DNA from: Sphingopyxis sp. YR583
GTDB lineage: Bacteria; Pseudomonadota; Alphaproteobacteria; Sphingomonadales; Sphingomonadaceae
Length of the DNA stretch: 64,000 nucleotides
Direction: 5' to 3'
NCBI RefSeq assembly: GCF_900108295.1
Contig: NZ_FNWK01000005.1
Coordinates: forward strand, 186,001-250,000
A program made the translations under genes and the position numbers. This document shows, one piece after another, positions 51,196 through 59,140 of the stretch (its first letter is position 1; every line of letters begins with the position of its first letter). The notes beneath the pieces were generated by a model. That model was not told where the DNA came from, ran no database searches, and saw nothing but the letters and a program-made list of their open reading frames with translations.

Positions 51196-51813
51196 ATGAG
51201 ATTCTATACCAGCGTCGGCCCGAACCCGCGCGTCGTGAAGCTTTTCATGGCCGAAAAGGGTATCGAAATTCCCGAGGTCGCAATCGACCTGCGCGGCGGA
51301 GAGAACCGGCGCGCGCCCTATAATATCGATGTAAATCCCGCCGGACAGACGCCTGCGCTCGAACTCGACGACGGCAGCTTTCTCTGCGAAGTCACCGCGA
51401 TCTGCGAATATCTGGACGAACGTTTCCCCGATCGCACGCTGATCGGCTCGACCGCCGAAGAACGCGCAAAGACGCGTATGTGGACGCGGCGCGTCGACCT
51501 CAAGATTTGCGAGCCGCTGACCAACGGCTTCCGCTTTGCCGAGGGCCTGCCCTTGTTCGAGCCGCGCCTGCGCTGTCTGCCCGAAGCGGCGGATGGATTG
51601 AAGGCGACCGCGCAGGACGGGATCAAATGGCTCGATGCGCAGATCGCCGGGCGCGAGTTCATTGGCGGTGACGCCCTCAGCCTCGCGGACATCATGCTGT
51701 TCGCGTTCCTCGATTTCGGTGCATCGGTCGGCCAGCCGATCGACCCCGCCTGTACGAATATCCAGAGCTGGTACGAGCGGATGAAAAGCCGCCCCAGCGC
51801 CACCGCAAACTGA
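51196..51813 (+). CDS. Glutathione S-transferase family protein
   Basis: A 205-residue GST of a different subgroup from the two Nu-like ones. N-terminal domain: FYTSVGPNPRVVKLFMAEKG, the cis-proline region NPAGQTPALELDDGSFLCEV and the E-[ST]-like glutathione site shifted to CEVTAICEYLDERF. The C-terminal helices include GGDALSLADIMLFAFLDFGA. A GGGAGAGGA ribosome binding site favours the ATG at 51196. It is followed by the VOC gene after 18 nt. Confidence 0.88.
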   Translation: MRFYTSVGPNPRVVKLFMAEKGIEIPEVAIDLRGGENRRAPYNIDVNPAGQTPALELDDGSFLCEVTAICEYLDERFPDRTLIGSTAEERAKTRMWTRRVDLKICEPLTNGFRFAEGLPLFEPRLRCLPEAADGLKATAQDGIKWLDAQIAGREFIGGDALSLADIMLFAFLDFGASVGQPIDPACTNIQSWYERMKSRPSATAN

Positions 51814-51831
51814 ACCACAAGGAGACGGATC

Positions 51832-52425
51832 ATGGCTGCAGCAAATAGCGAATTCGAATTCTGCGGGGTCAATCACCTCGCGCTCGTGTGCAAGGACATG
51901 GCGAAGACGGTCGAATTCTATCGCGACACGCTCGGCATGCCGCTGACCAAGACGATCGATCTGCCCGGCGGGCGCGGCCAGCATTTCTTCTTCGACATCG
52001 GCAATGGCGACAGCCTCGCCTTTTTCTGGTTCCCCAATGCGCCCGAGGCCGTTCCGGGCATATCGGCGCCCGCCGCGCTGCCGACGCAGGGCAGCTTCGT
52101 GTCGGCGCACGGATCGATGAACCATATCGCGATCAACGTCCGCGCCGACAAGTTCGACGATTATTACAACCGCCTGATCGAAAAGGGCATCGAGGTAACC
52201 CCGGTGCTGAACCACGACGACAGCCCGATGCAGGCTTCGGCCGAAATGCACCCCGGCGTCTTCGTCCGCTCGGTCTATTTCTTCGATCCCGACGGTGTCT
52301 GCCTCGAGTTCGCGGCGTGGACCAAGGAATTCGACGAGAGCGACGTCGCGCACGATCCGGTGCAGGCCGACGGCACGAAGCGCGAGGGCTTTATCGTAGG
52401 CCGCACGCCGGTGCCCGCCGAATAG
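51832..52425 (+). CDS. VOC superfamily protein (glyoxalase/dioxygenase-like)
   Basis: A 197-residue protein with two beta-alpha-beta-beta-beta modules. Likely metal ligands: His in CGVNHLALVCKD, His in GSMNHIAINVRA, Glu in DPDGVCLEFAAW. The family includes glyoxalase I, extradiol dioxygenases and isomerases. With a GST just upstream, a glutathione-dependent step is plausible but not shown. It ends the plus-strand run before a terminator. Confidence 0.86.
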   Translation: MAAANSEFEFCGVNHLALVCKDMAKTVEFYRDTLGMPLTKTIDLPGGRGQHFFFDIGNGDSLAFFWFPNAPEAVPGISAPAALPTQGSFVSAHGSMNHIAINVRADKFDDYYNRLIEKGIEVTPVLNHDDSPMQASAEMHPGVFVRSVYFFDPDGVCLEFAAWTKEFDESDVAHDPVQADGTKREGFIVGRTPVPAE

Positions 52426-52461
52426 ACATTCCCAATAAATTACCCATTGGGAACTCCTCCT

Positions 52462-52489
52462 GAACCCGGCCATTGGCCGGGTTCTTTTT
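52462..52489 (+). terminator. Intrinsic terminator after the VOC gene
   Basis: Perfect 10-bp arms GAACCCGGCC and GGCCGGGTTC with loop ATT, followed by TTTTT. It closes the MFS-to-VOC transcription unit; the convergent ligase gene ends 24 nt further on. Confidence 0.92.
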
Positions 52490-52512
52490 GGAGAAGACGG
52501 CAGAGGGACCGC

Positions 52513-54078
52513 CTACCCGACGGCCCGATCGCGCCCTTCCCAATAGGGCGCGCGAAGTTCACGGCGCAGCACCTTGCCCGACGGGTTGCGCGGCAGCGCG
52601 TCGATGAACTCGATGCTCTTCGGCACCTTGTATGCCGCAATCCGTTCACGCGCCCACGCGATGACGTCCGCAGGGTCGAGCGTCGCCCCCGTTGCGGGCA
52701 CGATCAGCGCCTTAACCCCCTCGCCCCATTTATCGTCGGGCACGCCGATCACGGCAACGTCGGCGACGCCGGGGCAGCCCATGATCGCGCTTTCGACCTC
52801 CGCCGGATAGACATTTTCGCCGCCCGACACGATCATGTCCTTGATGCGGTCGTGGACGTAATAGAAGCCGTCGGCATCGCGATAGCCAACGTCGCCGGTG
52901 TGGAGCCAGCCGCCCGCGAGCGTTTCTTCGGTCGCTTTCGCGCGGTTCCAATATTCCTTCATCACGATACCGCCACGGATCGCGATTTCGCCGATCTCGC
53001 CCTCACCGAGTTCGCGGCCCTCGCCGTCGAGGATCGCCATTGCGGCGCCGGGCCAGGGCTTGCCGCAAGAGGTTAGCTTGCCCGGCAGGTCGTGCGCGCT
53101 TGGCGACAGGTAGGAACCGCCGCCGGCGGATTCGGTCATGCCGTAGAATTGCACGAAATCGCAGCCGAAGGTCGCACGCGCACGCCGGAGCACATCCTCG
53201 GCGATCGGCGAGGCGCCATAGGCAATCGATTTGAGCGCGGGATAGGTGCCCGCATTCGCATCGGGCTGAAGCAGCATCATCTGGATCATCGCAGGCGCGA
53301 GGAAAGCGTGCGCGACATCCTCCTCGCGCATCATGCGCACCGCGTCGGCGGCGGTGAAATCCTTGACGAGTACGAGGCGCCCGCCCTGCGCCAATCCCGA
53401 GAAGCTGACGTTCGTGCCCGCAACATGGAACAAAGGCATGACGATCATCACCGTCTCGTCCTCGCCATAGGCGAAGCCGTCGACCTCGGTCGCCGCTTCG
53501 AGGAAGGTGCGATAATTGGCGTTGGTCAGCACGACGCCCTTGGGCAGCCCGGTGGTGCCGCTGGTATAGAGCTGGAGCACATCGTCGCCGAGTTGTGGCG
53601 GATCGGCTAGCGGCGCGTCGGACGCGTCACCGAGCCATGCGTCGAACGGCTCGAACGCCGGATGTTCGCCATAAAGCGCGATCAGGCGCGGCGGCGCCGT
53701 GAGGTCGGCGACCGCCGCCAACGCGCAATCGAAGAAATCCTCGCCCACGAAGAGCAGCTTCGGCCCGGCGTCGCCGAGAATGAAGCCGATCTCTGCGGGC
53801 GCGAGGCGGCAGTTGATCGGCGCGAAACAGGCGCGTGCGCGCGCCGTGCCGAAGAAAAGCGGATACCAGCTATCATGGTTCTTCGTCAGCGCCGACACGC
53901 GACCACCGGGGACGACGCCCGACGCGATCAGCGCGTGGGCGACGCGATTCGACCGCGCATCGAGCTCGGTGAAACTCGTCTCACGCTCCCCGAATTTCAC
54001 CGCGGTCGCAGCGCCCCGCACTCGCGCCTGCGCCGCCGGAATGTCCGCCAGCGTCCGGATGGCCTCCAGATCGATCAT
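52513..54078 (-). CDS. Acyl-CoA ligase (AMP-binding, ANL superfamily)
   Basis: A 521-residue ligase that should activate a carboxylic acid with ATP and CoA. The P-loop is YTSGTTGLPKGV, the A5 motif FYGMTESAGGG, the A8 hinge DRIKDMIVSGGENVYPAEVE and the catalytic lysine region PRNPSGKVLRREL. GGGAGAG before the ATG at 54078 fixes the start; the open frame runs further upstream only over the operator. It is divergent from the MetE-like gene. Confidence 0.92.
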   Translation of the reverse strand: MIDLEAIRTLADIPAAQARVRGAATAVKFGERETSFTELDARSNRVAHALIASGVVPGGRVSALTKNHDSWYPLFFGTARARACFAPINCRLAPAEIGFILGDAGPKLLFVGEDFFDCALAAVADLTAPPRLIALYGEHPAFEPFDAWLGDASDAPLADPPQLGDDVLQLYTSGTTGLPKGVVLTNANYRTFLEAATEVDGFAYGEDETVMIVMPLFHVAGTNVSFSGLAQGGRLVLVKDFTAADAVRMMREEDVAHAFLAPAMIQMMLLQPDANAGTYPALKSIAYGASPIAEDVLRRARATFGCDFVQFYGMTESAGGGSYLSPSAHDLPGKLTSCGKPWPGAAMAILDGEGRELGEGEIGEIAIRGGIVMKEYWNRAKATEETLAGGWLHTGDVGYRDADGFYYVHDRIKDMIVSGGENVYPAEVESAIMGCPGVADVAVIGVPDDKWGEGVKALIVPATGATLDPADVIAWARERIAAYKVPKSIEFIDALPRNPSGKVLRRELRAPYWEGRDRAVG

Positions 54079-54111
54079 TTTGCTCTCCCAATCGTCGTTT
54101 CGACTTGAATT

Positions 54112-54127
54112 AGATAGAATACTAAGC
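54112..54127. promoter_or_regulatory. Operator copy 3, ligase/MetE-like gap
   Basis: AGATAG-AATA-CTAAGC: the right half is strong, the left half partly degenerate. It lies mid-way in the 86-bp gap between two divergent genes, 38 nt from the plus-strand start codon. Confidence 0.6.
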
Positions 54128-54164
54128 AAATGCTTGGCCAGATAAAAATTCGAGAGGACCGGCC

Positions 54165-55217
54165 TTGTTCGACCACCCCATCCTGCCGACAACCATCGTC
54201 GGAAGCTACCCCCAGCCTGACTGGCTGATCGACCGCGAAAGGCTGAAGGCCAGCCTGCCGCCGCGCGTGCGGGCAGAGACGCTGTGGCGCATTCCCGAAC
54301 CTTGGCTCGCCGACGCGCAGGAAGCCGCAACATTGATGGCGATCCGCGATCAGGAAGAGCTGGGCATCGACATCGTCGGCGACGGCGAGATGCGCCGCGA
54401 AAGCTATTCGAACCGCCTCGCGACGGCGCTGTCGGGGATCGACCGCGAGAAGCACGGCACGGCGATCGACCGTACGGGCAACGCCAATCCGGTCCCGCTC
54501 GTTTCGGGGCCGATCCGCCGCGTTGCACCGATCGAGGCACAGGACGCGGCGTTCCTGCGCCGCCATTCAACGAAGCCGGTGAAACTCACCCTGCCCGGCC
54601 CCTTTACGATGACGCAGCAGGCCGAGAACGGTTTTTATCCCGATCTGCGATCGCTCGCGATGGACTATGCCGATGCGGTCAATGCCGAGGTGAAGGATCT
54701 TTTCGCGGCGGGCGTCGATGTCGTCCAGCTCGACGAACCCTATCTGCAGGCGCGGGCCGCCGAGGCGAACAGCTATGCGATCGAGGCGATCAATCGCGCG
54801 CTCGACGGCGTCGACGGGACGACCGCGCTGCATATCTGTTTCGGCTATGCGATGGTCCACCATGGCGCGGGCGCGACGGGACCGAAGCCCAAGGCCTATG
54901 ACTTCCTGGCGGAACTCGAAGCGTCGAATATCGACGTAATCTCGATCGAAGCGGCGCAGCCGGGGCTCGACCCCGCGATTCTTGCCGAACTGCCGACCAA
55001 GACGATCATGTATGGCGTGCTCGACCTGTCGATCCCCGAGGTCGAAACACCCGAAGTCGTCGCGGGGCGCATCCGCGAGGCGCTGCGCTATGTCGACGCC
55101 GAACGACTGTGGATCGCGCCCGATTGCGGGATGAAATATCACAGCCGCGAGCATAGCCAGGCGAAGCTGAAGGCGATGGTCGACGGCACCGCGATGGTAC
55201 GGGCGGAGCTCACCTGA
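54165..55217 (+). CDS. MetE-like zinc methyltransferase, C-terminal domain only
   Basis: A 350-residue barrel of the cobalamin-independent methionine synthase family, without the N-terminal half of MetE. Zinc ligands appear as HIC in TALHICFGYAM, Glu in ISIEAAQPG and Cys in IAPDCGMKYH. The start is TTG at 54165 with GAGAGGA upstream. Such short forms may move a methyl group to or from substrates other than homocysteine. In this cluster an O-demethylation role is conceivable, by inference only. Confidence 0.85.
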   Translation: MFDHPILPTTIVGSYPQPDWLIDRERLKASLPPRVRAETLWRIPEPWLADAQEAATLMAIRDQEELGIDIVGDGEMRRESYSNRLATALSGIDREKHGTAIDRTGNANPVPLVSGPIRRVAPIEAQDAAFLRRHSTKPVKLTLPGPFTMTQQAENGFYPDLRSLAMDYADAVNAEVKDLFAAGVDVVQLDEPYLQARAAEANSYAIEAINRALDGVDGTTALHICFGYAMVHHGAGATGPKPKAYDFLAELEASNIDVISIEAAQPGLDPAILAELPTKTIMYGVLDLSIPEVETPEVVAGRIREALRYVDAERLWIAPDCGMKYHSREHSQAKLKAMVDGTAMVRAELT

Positions 55218-55221
55218 TCTG

Positions 55222-55247
55222 GTCATCCCGGCGAAGGCCGGGATGAC
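55222..55247. repeat. Short GTCAT-type palindrome
   Basis: Perfect arms GTCATCCCGGC and GCCGGGATGAC around GAAG, immediately after the MetE-like stop and before the convergent hydrolase-fold gene. It belongs to the same repeat type as those at 2722 and 46035, and may double as a terminator. Confidence 0.8.
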
Positions 55248-55254
55248 GAATTGA

Positions 55255-55947
55255 TCAAGCGTCGATGAACTCGGTCAGCAGTGGCACCACCACTTCGGGC
55301 GCCTCGACCGTTGGCAGATGTCCGGCCCCGGCAATCACCTCCAGCCGCGCGCCCGGGATCGCGTCCAGTATCTCGTCATGGTGTGCGCGGCTGGTGATGC
55401 CGTCCTTTTCGCCCCAGATGAGCAAGGTCGGCACAGCGATCTCGCCGAGGCGCGGACGGCTGTCGATCCGCGCCATGATCGCACGCTGCTGTGCGAGGAA
55501 GGTGTCGGCACCGGTATCCGCCGCCATCTGCCGTGCGATGCCGAGCAGGCGGGTGTCGCCGCGTTTGTCCTCGGGGAAGAGGATCGGGATGCGTTCCTCG
55601 ACGACCTGATCGAAATTGCCACTTTCGACGAGGTCGATATAGCCCTGCCGCCGCGCGGTCTGCGCCGGGCCATCGGCCGAGGCCAGTGTCGAGATCAGCG
55701 CGAGCTTCGCGACGCGTTCGGGCGCGCGGCGCAATACCTCGAAGGCGATAAAGCCGCCCATTGCATGCGCAATGAGGATGAATTTCGGCGGAGCGTTGTC
55801 GAGCAGGCGCTGTGCGAAATCCTCGATCCTGTCGTCGCTGCGATTGTCGGCGACGATGACCTCGCGGTCGCCCCACGCGTCGAGCAGAGGTTGCCATATG
55901 GCGTCGGTCAGAAGCTGGCCGGTGATGAGAACGATGGGGAGCGACAT
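55255..55947 (-). CDS. Alpha/beta-hydrolase fold protein lacking the nucleophile serine
   Basis: A 230-residue protein with the complete fold: oxyanion region LITGQLLTDAIWQPLL, nucleophile elbow, acid in IWGEKDGITSRA, and histidine in GAGHLPTVEAPE. At the elbow, where G-H-S-M-G-G is expected, it reads AHAMGG: the serine codon is GCA (Ala). Hydrolysis by the usual mechanism is therefore unlikely; a lyase, decarboxylase or binding role is possible. It overlaps the dehydrogenase stop as TAATG and is the last gene of the operon. Confidence 0.85.
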   Translation of the reverse strand: MSLPIVLITGQLLTDAIWQPLLDAWGDREVIVADNRSDDRIEDFAQRLLDNAPPKFILIAHAMGGFIAFEVLRRAPERVAKLALISTLASADGPAQTARRQGYIDLVESGNFDQVVEERIPILFPEDKRGDTRLLGIARQMAADTGADTFLAQQRAIMARIDSRPRLGEIAVPTLLIWGEKDGITSRAHHDEILDAIPGARLEVIAGAGHLPTVEAPEVVVPLLTEFIDA

Positions 55948-56867
55948 TAGATCACCTGATGAAGAAGAGGTTCGCCGGCGACGAGGCGGCGGCAATTTTC
56001 GTGCGCCACGGTGAGGCTGCGTATGAGTGTTTCGGGGGTGAGCCAGGCGATATGCGGCGCGAGCACCGCATTCGGCAGGCCGAGCAGCGGATTGCCGCGC
56101 GGTAGCGGCTCGTCGGCGAAGACATCGAGTCCGGCGCCGCGCAGATGCCCCGAGGTGAGCGCCTCGACCAGCGGCGCCTGATCGACGAGTTCGCCGCGCG
56201 CGGTGTTCACGAGCACCGCGCCGCGCTTCATCGCGAAGGGGTCGATGCTGGCGCGCGTCTCGTCGGTCAGCGGGATGTGCAGCGACACGATGTCGCTCTC
56301 CGCCAGCAAGCGATCCAGCGGTAGAAATTCGTAGGGCACATCGCGCGGGCTGCGCGCGGTATAGACGACCTTTGCCCCCAGCGCCGCGAGGACCGGAGCG
56401 AGCAGCCCGGCCGAATGACCGAAGCCGACGAGACCGACCGTGCGCCCGCCGATTTCACCGACGCTGTCGAGCTCGGATGGGTCGGCGGTCCATCCCTCGC
56501 CTGCGCGCGTTCGCGCATCGAAGAAGCAGGTGCGGCGGAGCACCGCCATCATCAGCGACAGCGCCATTTCGGCGACCGCCTGGCTGTTGGTGCCGGGCAT
56601 GTTGCACACCGCGGCGCCGTGATCGCGGGCCGCATCGAGCGCAATCGTGTTCACCCCGACGCCGAGCTTCTGGATCAGTTTCAGTTTCGGTGCCGAGGCA
56701 ATGAACTCGGGGGTGACCGGCGTCAGGACATGCAGCAACGCGGTGATCTCGTCCGCCACACCGTCGAGCGGCTCGGCCTCGTCGACATGCGTCACAACGC
56801 CGGCGCCGAAGATCGCATCGACCGCTTCGCGAAAACCGGGGCTCGGCCGGGCGTGGAGGACGATCAT
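55947..56867 (-). CDS. D-2-hydroxyacid dehydrogenase family protein
   Basis: A 306-residue dehydrogenase. Catalytic Arg (NTARGELVD), Glu (DVFADEPLP) and His (LAPHIAWLT) are all present. The cofactor motif is VGLVGFGHSAG, where the third glycine is Ala, and the second strand ends VVYTARSPRD with Arg instead of Asp, which suggests NADP. It should interconvert a 2-keto and 2-hydroxy acid. The start at 56867 overlaps the enolase stop as ATGA. Confidence 0.92.
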   Translation of the reverse strand: MIVLHARPSPGFREAVDAIFGAGVVTHVDEAEPLDGVADEITALLHVLTPVTPEFIASAPKLKLIQKLGVGVNTIALDAARDHGAAVCNMPGTNSQAVAEMALSLMMAVLRRTCFFDARTRAGEGWTADPSELDSVGEIGGRTVGLVGFGHSAGLLAPVLAALGAKVVYTARSPRDVPYEFLPLDRLLAESDIVSLHIPLTDETRASIDPFAMKRGAVLVNTARGELVDQAPLVEALTSGHLRGAGLDVFADEPLPRGNPLLGLPNAVLAPHIAWLTPETLIRSLTVAHENCRRLVAGEPLLHQVI

Positions 56868-58162
56868 GCGTGAACCGCCCCGATCGATCCCGCAAAGGCC
56901 GAGAAGCCAGCGAACACCGCGTCGGCGCCCATCGCTTCCTCGATCCGCAGCATCTCGTTCCACTTCGCCATGCGCTCGGACCGCGTGAAGCTGCCGACCT
57001 TCAATTGCCCGGCGTTCCAGCCGGTCGCGAGATGCGCGATGGTGACATCCTCGCTCTCTCCCGAGCGCGCCGACACGATCGCGCCCCAGCCGCGCGCGAC
57101 GGCTGCGTCGAGCGCGGCCTTGGCCTCGGTCACGGTGCCGACCTGATTGACCTTGATCAGCGCCGCGTTGCAGACCCCCGCATCGCCAGCGCGTTCGACG
57201 CGCGCGGCATTGGTAACAAGCACGTCGTCGCCGATGATTTGCACCCGATCACCGATCGCGGCGGTCACCGCCGTCATGGTGGTCCAGTCATCCTGCCCCG
57301 CCGGATCTTCGATCGACAGGATCGGATAGCGCTTCGCCCATTCGACGATCCGCGCCGCCATCTCCTCGCCCGACAGCCGCCCGTGGTCGAGCGCCAGATC
57401 ATAGCCATCGGCATCGCCGAGTTCGTTCGCGGCGATGTCGAGCGAAATGAACACCTCTTCGCCCGCACGGTGGCCGCTCGCTTCGATGGCCTTGGTGAGC
57501 GTATCGAGCGCATCCTCGTTCGACGCGAAATTGGGCCACCAGCCGCCTTCGTCGGCGACCCCCGACAAAGGCCCCTTCGCTTCCATCAATTTGCCAGCGG
57601 CGCGATAGACATCGTCGGTAATTTCAAGCGCGCGGCGGAAGCTGCCCGCTTTCGGGCACATGACCATGAAGTCCTGCACATCGGTGCGCCGTCCCGCGTG
57701 CGCGCCGCCCCCGAAAATCTGGATTTCGGGAAGCGGGGTGCGCACCTTGCGGCCCTCGGCAAGATAGCGCCACAGCGGCTCGCGCACGTCGGCCGCGGCC
57801 GCGTGCAGAACCGCCATCGACACCGCAACGACCGCGTTCGCGCCCAATCGCGCCTTGTTCGTGGTGTTGTCGAGCGCACAGAGCGCGGCGTCCACGTCCG
57901 CCTGATCGCGCGCGTCCATGCCGCCGATCGCGCTTGCAATTTCCGACCCGATCCCCGCGACCGCGCGGTTGACGCCGAAGCCGCCAAACGCGCGTCCGCC
58001 GTCGCGCAGGTCGATCGCCTCATGCGCCCCGCGCGAGGCGCCCGCCGGGGCGATGGCGCGCCCGACCGCCCCCGATTCCAGCGTGACTTCAGCCTCGACG
58101 GTGGGCCGGCCGCGCGAATCCCATATCTGGCGGCCGGTGACGGAGGCGATACGCGAAGTCAT
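56864..58162 (-). CDS. Enolase paralogue with altered active site
   Basis: A 432-residue protein along the full length of enolase. Metal ligands are kept (Asp in ISLDIAANE, Glu in LSIEDPAGQDDW, Asp in IIGDDVLVTN), as are Glu in ADEGGWWPN, the catalytic Lys in ALIKVNQVGT, Arg-Ser of the phosphate site and Lys in NAGQLKVG. Changed are the loop GAST-G to GASRG, QEFM to QDFM, and the strictly conserved His of SHRSGETED, which is Ala (SARSGESED). It should abstract a proton from a 2-phospho acid, but not necessarily 2-phosphoglycerate. It overlaps genes on both sides. Confidence 0.9.
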   Translation of the reverse strand: MTSRIASVTGRQIWDSRGRPTVEAEVTLESGAVGRAIAPAGASRGAHEAIDLRDGGRAFGGFGVNRAVAGIGSEIASAIGGMDARDQADVDAALCALDNTTNKARLGANAVVAVSMAVLHAAAADVREPLWRYLAEGRKVRTPLPEIQIFGGGAHAGRRTDVQDFMVMCPKAGSFRRALEITDDVYRAAGKLMEAKGPLSGVADEGGWWPNFASNEDALDTLTKAIEASGHRAGEEVFISLDIAANELGDADGYDLALDHGRLSGEEMAARIVEWAKRYPILSIEDPAGQDDWTTMTAVTAAIGDRVQIIGDDVLVTNAARVERAGDAGVCNAALIKVNQVGTVTEAKAALDAAVARGWGAIVSARSGESEDVTIAHLATGWNAGQLKVGSFTRSERMAKWNEMLRIEEAMGADAVFAGFSAFAGSIGAVHA

Positions 58163-59139
58163 GCAAGGTTCCTTTTCCAATGGGTCACAAGGGTGTCGAG
58201 CGGCTCCGTCGCAAGGATCAGCGCACGCGCCTGATCGCGCACGATACGCTGGTGTTCGGGATCGGTCAGATAGGGTGCGGGCGACTTGCCCTCGACCCGC
58301 GCGAGGAGCAGCGCCGCCGTCAATTCGCCCGCGCGCAGCAGCAGGCCATCGACATCTTCCCAGTCGACACCCTCCCGATACGCCGCAACGAGCGCCGCAG
58401 CGGCCTCGGTCAGCCGCGCATCGCCCGACCACACCGATTTCAGGAGCAGATGCGTGGCGCAAAAAGCCAGATCGAAGGCCGGATCGCCATAGACCGCGCA
58501 TTCGGCATCGAGAAAGACCGGGCCGTCGGCGCTGACGAGAATATTCTTCGGGCTGACATCGCCATGGACGAGCGCGATCTTACGTACCGACAGGTCGTCG
58601 GCGAACCGGCGCAGGACAGGCGCGAGTTCGGCGTCGCGTTCGGCGACGTAGAGCAGGAAGGGATCGACGCGCAGCGCACGGAACATCGCGTCGTTGGGAA
58701 AATCGTCGCGGTCGTCGTCGCTGTGCGCGGTGGCCGCGTGAACCGCGGCAATCCGCTGCCCCACCGCAGCAGCAAAAGCGGCGTCCACCCGCCCGGCCAT
58801 CAGCTCGTCCTTCCACACGGGTGAGCCGGGCAGGAAGCGCATGGCAAAGGCGTGACCCGTGGGCAGTTCGGCGAGCACTTCGGGCGCGATACGCGCATCG
58901 ACACCGCGCGCGCGCCGAAGCCAGCGAACCTCGCTCTGGCCGCGTTCGACCGGTGCATGCCATTCGGCGGCGACGCGAAGCTGGGGCAGAGGCCGCTTGA
59001 CGACGATCGGGCCCGATGGCGTTTCAACCTTCCACACATCGCACGACACGCCGCCGGTCAGCGGTTCGAGAACGACATCGCCCTCGCCCGCCAAGCCGGC
59101 CGCGCGCAATTCGCGAACAATGTCGGCGTCCGCCGTCAC
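58159..59139 (-). CDS. APH-type small-molecule kinase
   Basis: A 326-residue phosphotransferase of the aminoglycoside/choline kinase fold. The nucleotide-binding region includes VVKRPLPQ; the catalytic loop LVHGDVSPKNILVSADGPVF and the metal site FLDAECAVYGDPAFDLAF are intact. GTG at 59139 is the start, 1 nt after the upstream stop. Its stop overlaps the enolase start as ATGA. Context suggests it phosphorylates a hydroxy-acid for the enolase paralogue rather than an antibiotic. Confidence 0.9.
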   Translation of the reverse strand: MTADADIVRELRAAGLAGEGDVVLEPLTGGVSCDVWKVETPSGPIVVKRPLPQLRVAAEWHAPVERGQSEVRWLRRARGVDARIAPEVLAELPTGHAFAMRFLPGSPVWKDELMAGRVDAAFAAAVGQRIAAVHAATAHSDDDRDDFPNDAMFRALRVDPFLLYVAERDAELAPVLRRFADDLSVRKIALVHGDVSPKNILVSADGPVFLDAECAVYGDPAFDLAFCATHLLLKSVWSGDARLTEAAAALVAAYREGVDWEDVDGLLLRAGELTAALLLARVEGKSPAPYLTDPEHQRIVRDQARALILATEPLDTLVTHWKRNLA

Positions 59140-59140
59140 G

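Noticed and set aside
54079..54570. N-terminal extension of the acyl-CoA ligase at 52513
   Set aside because: The open frame continues upstream, but it crosses the operator and the divergent MetE-like gene; the ribosome binding site and homology place the start at 54078.
58159..59139. Aminoglycoside resistance gene
   Set aside because: The fold is APH-like, but the operon context with an enolase paralogue and a hydroxyacid dehydrogenase argues for a metabolic kinase.
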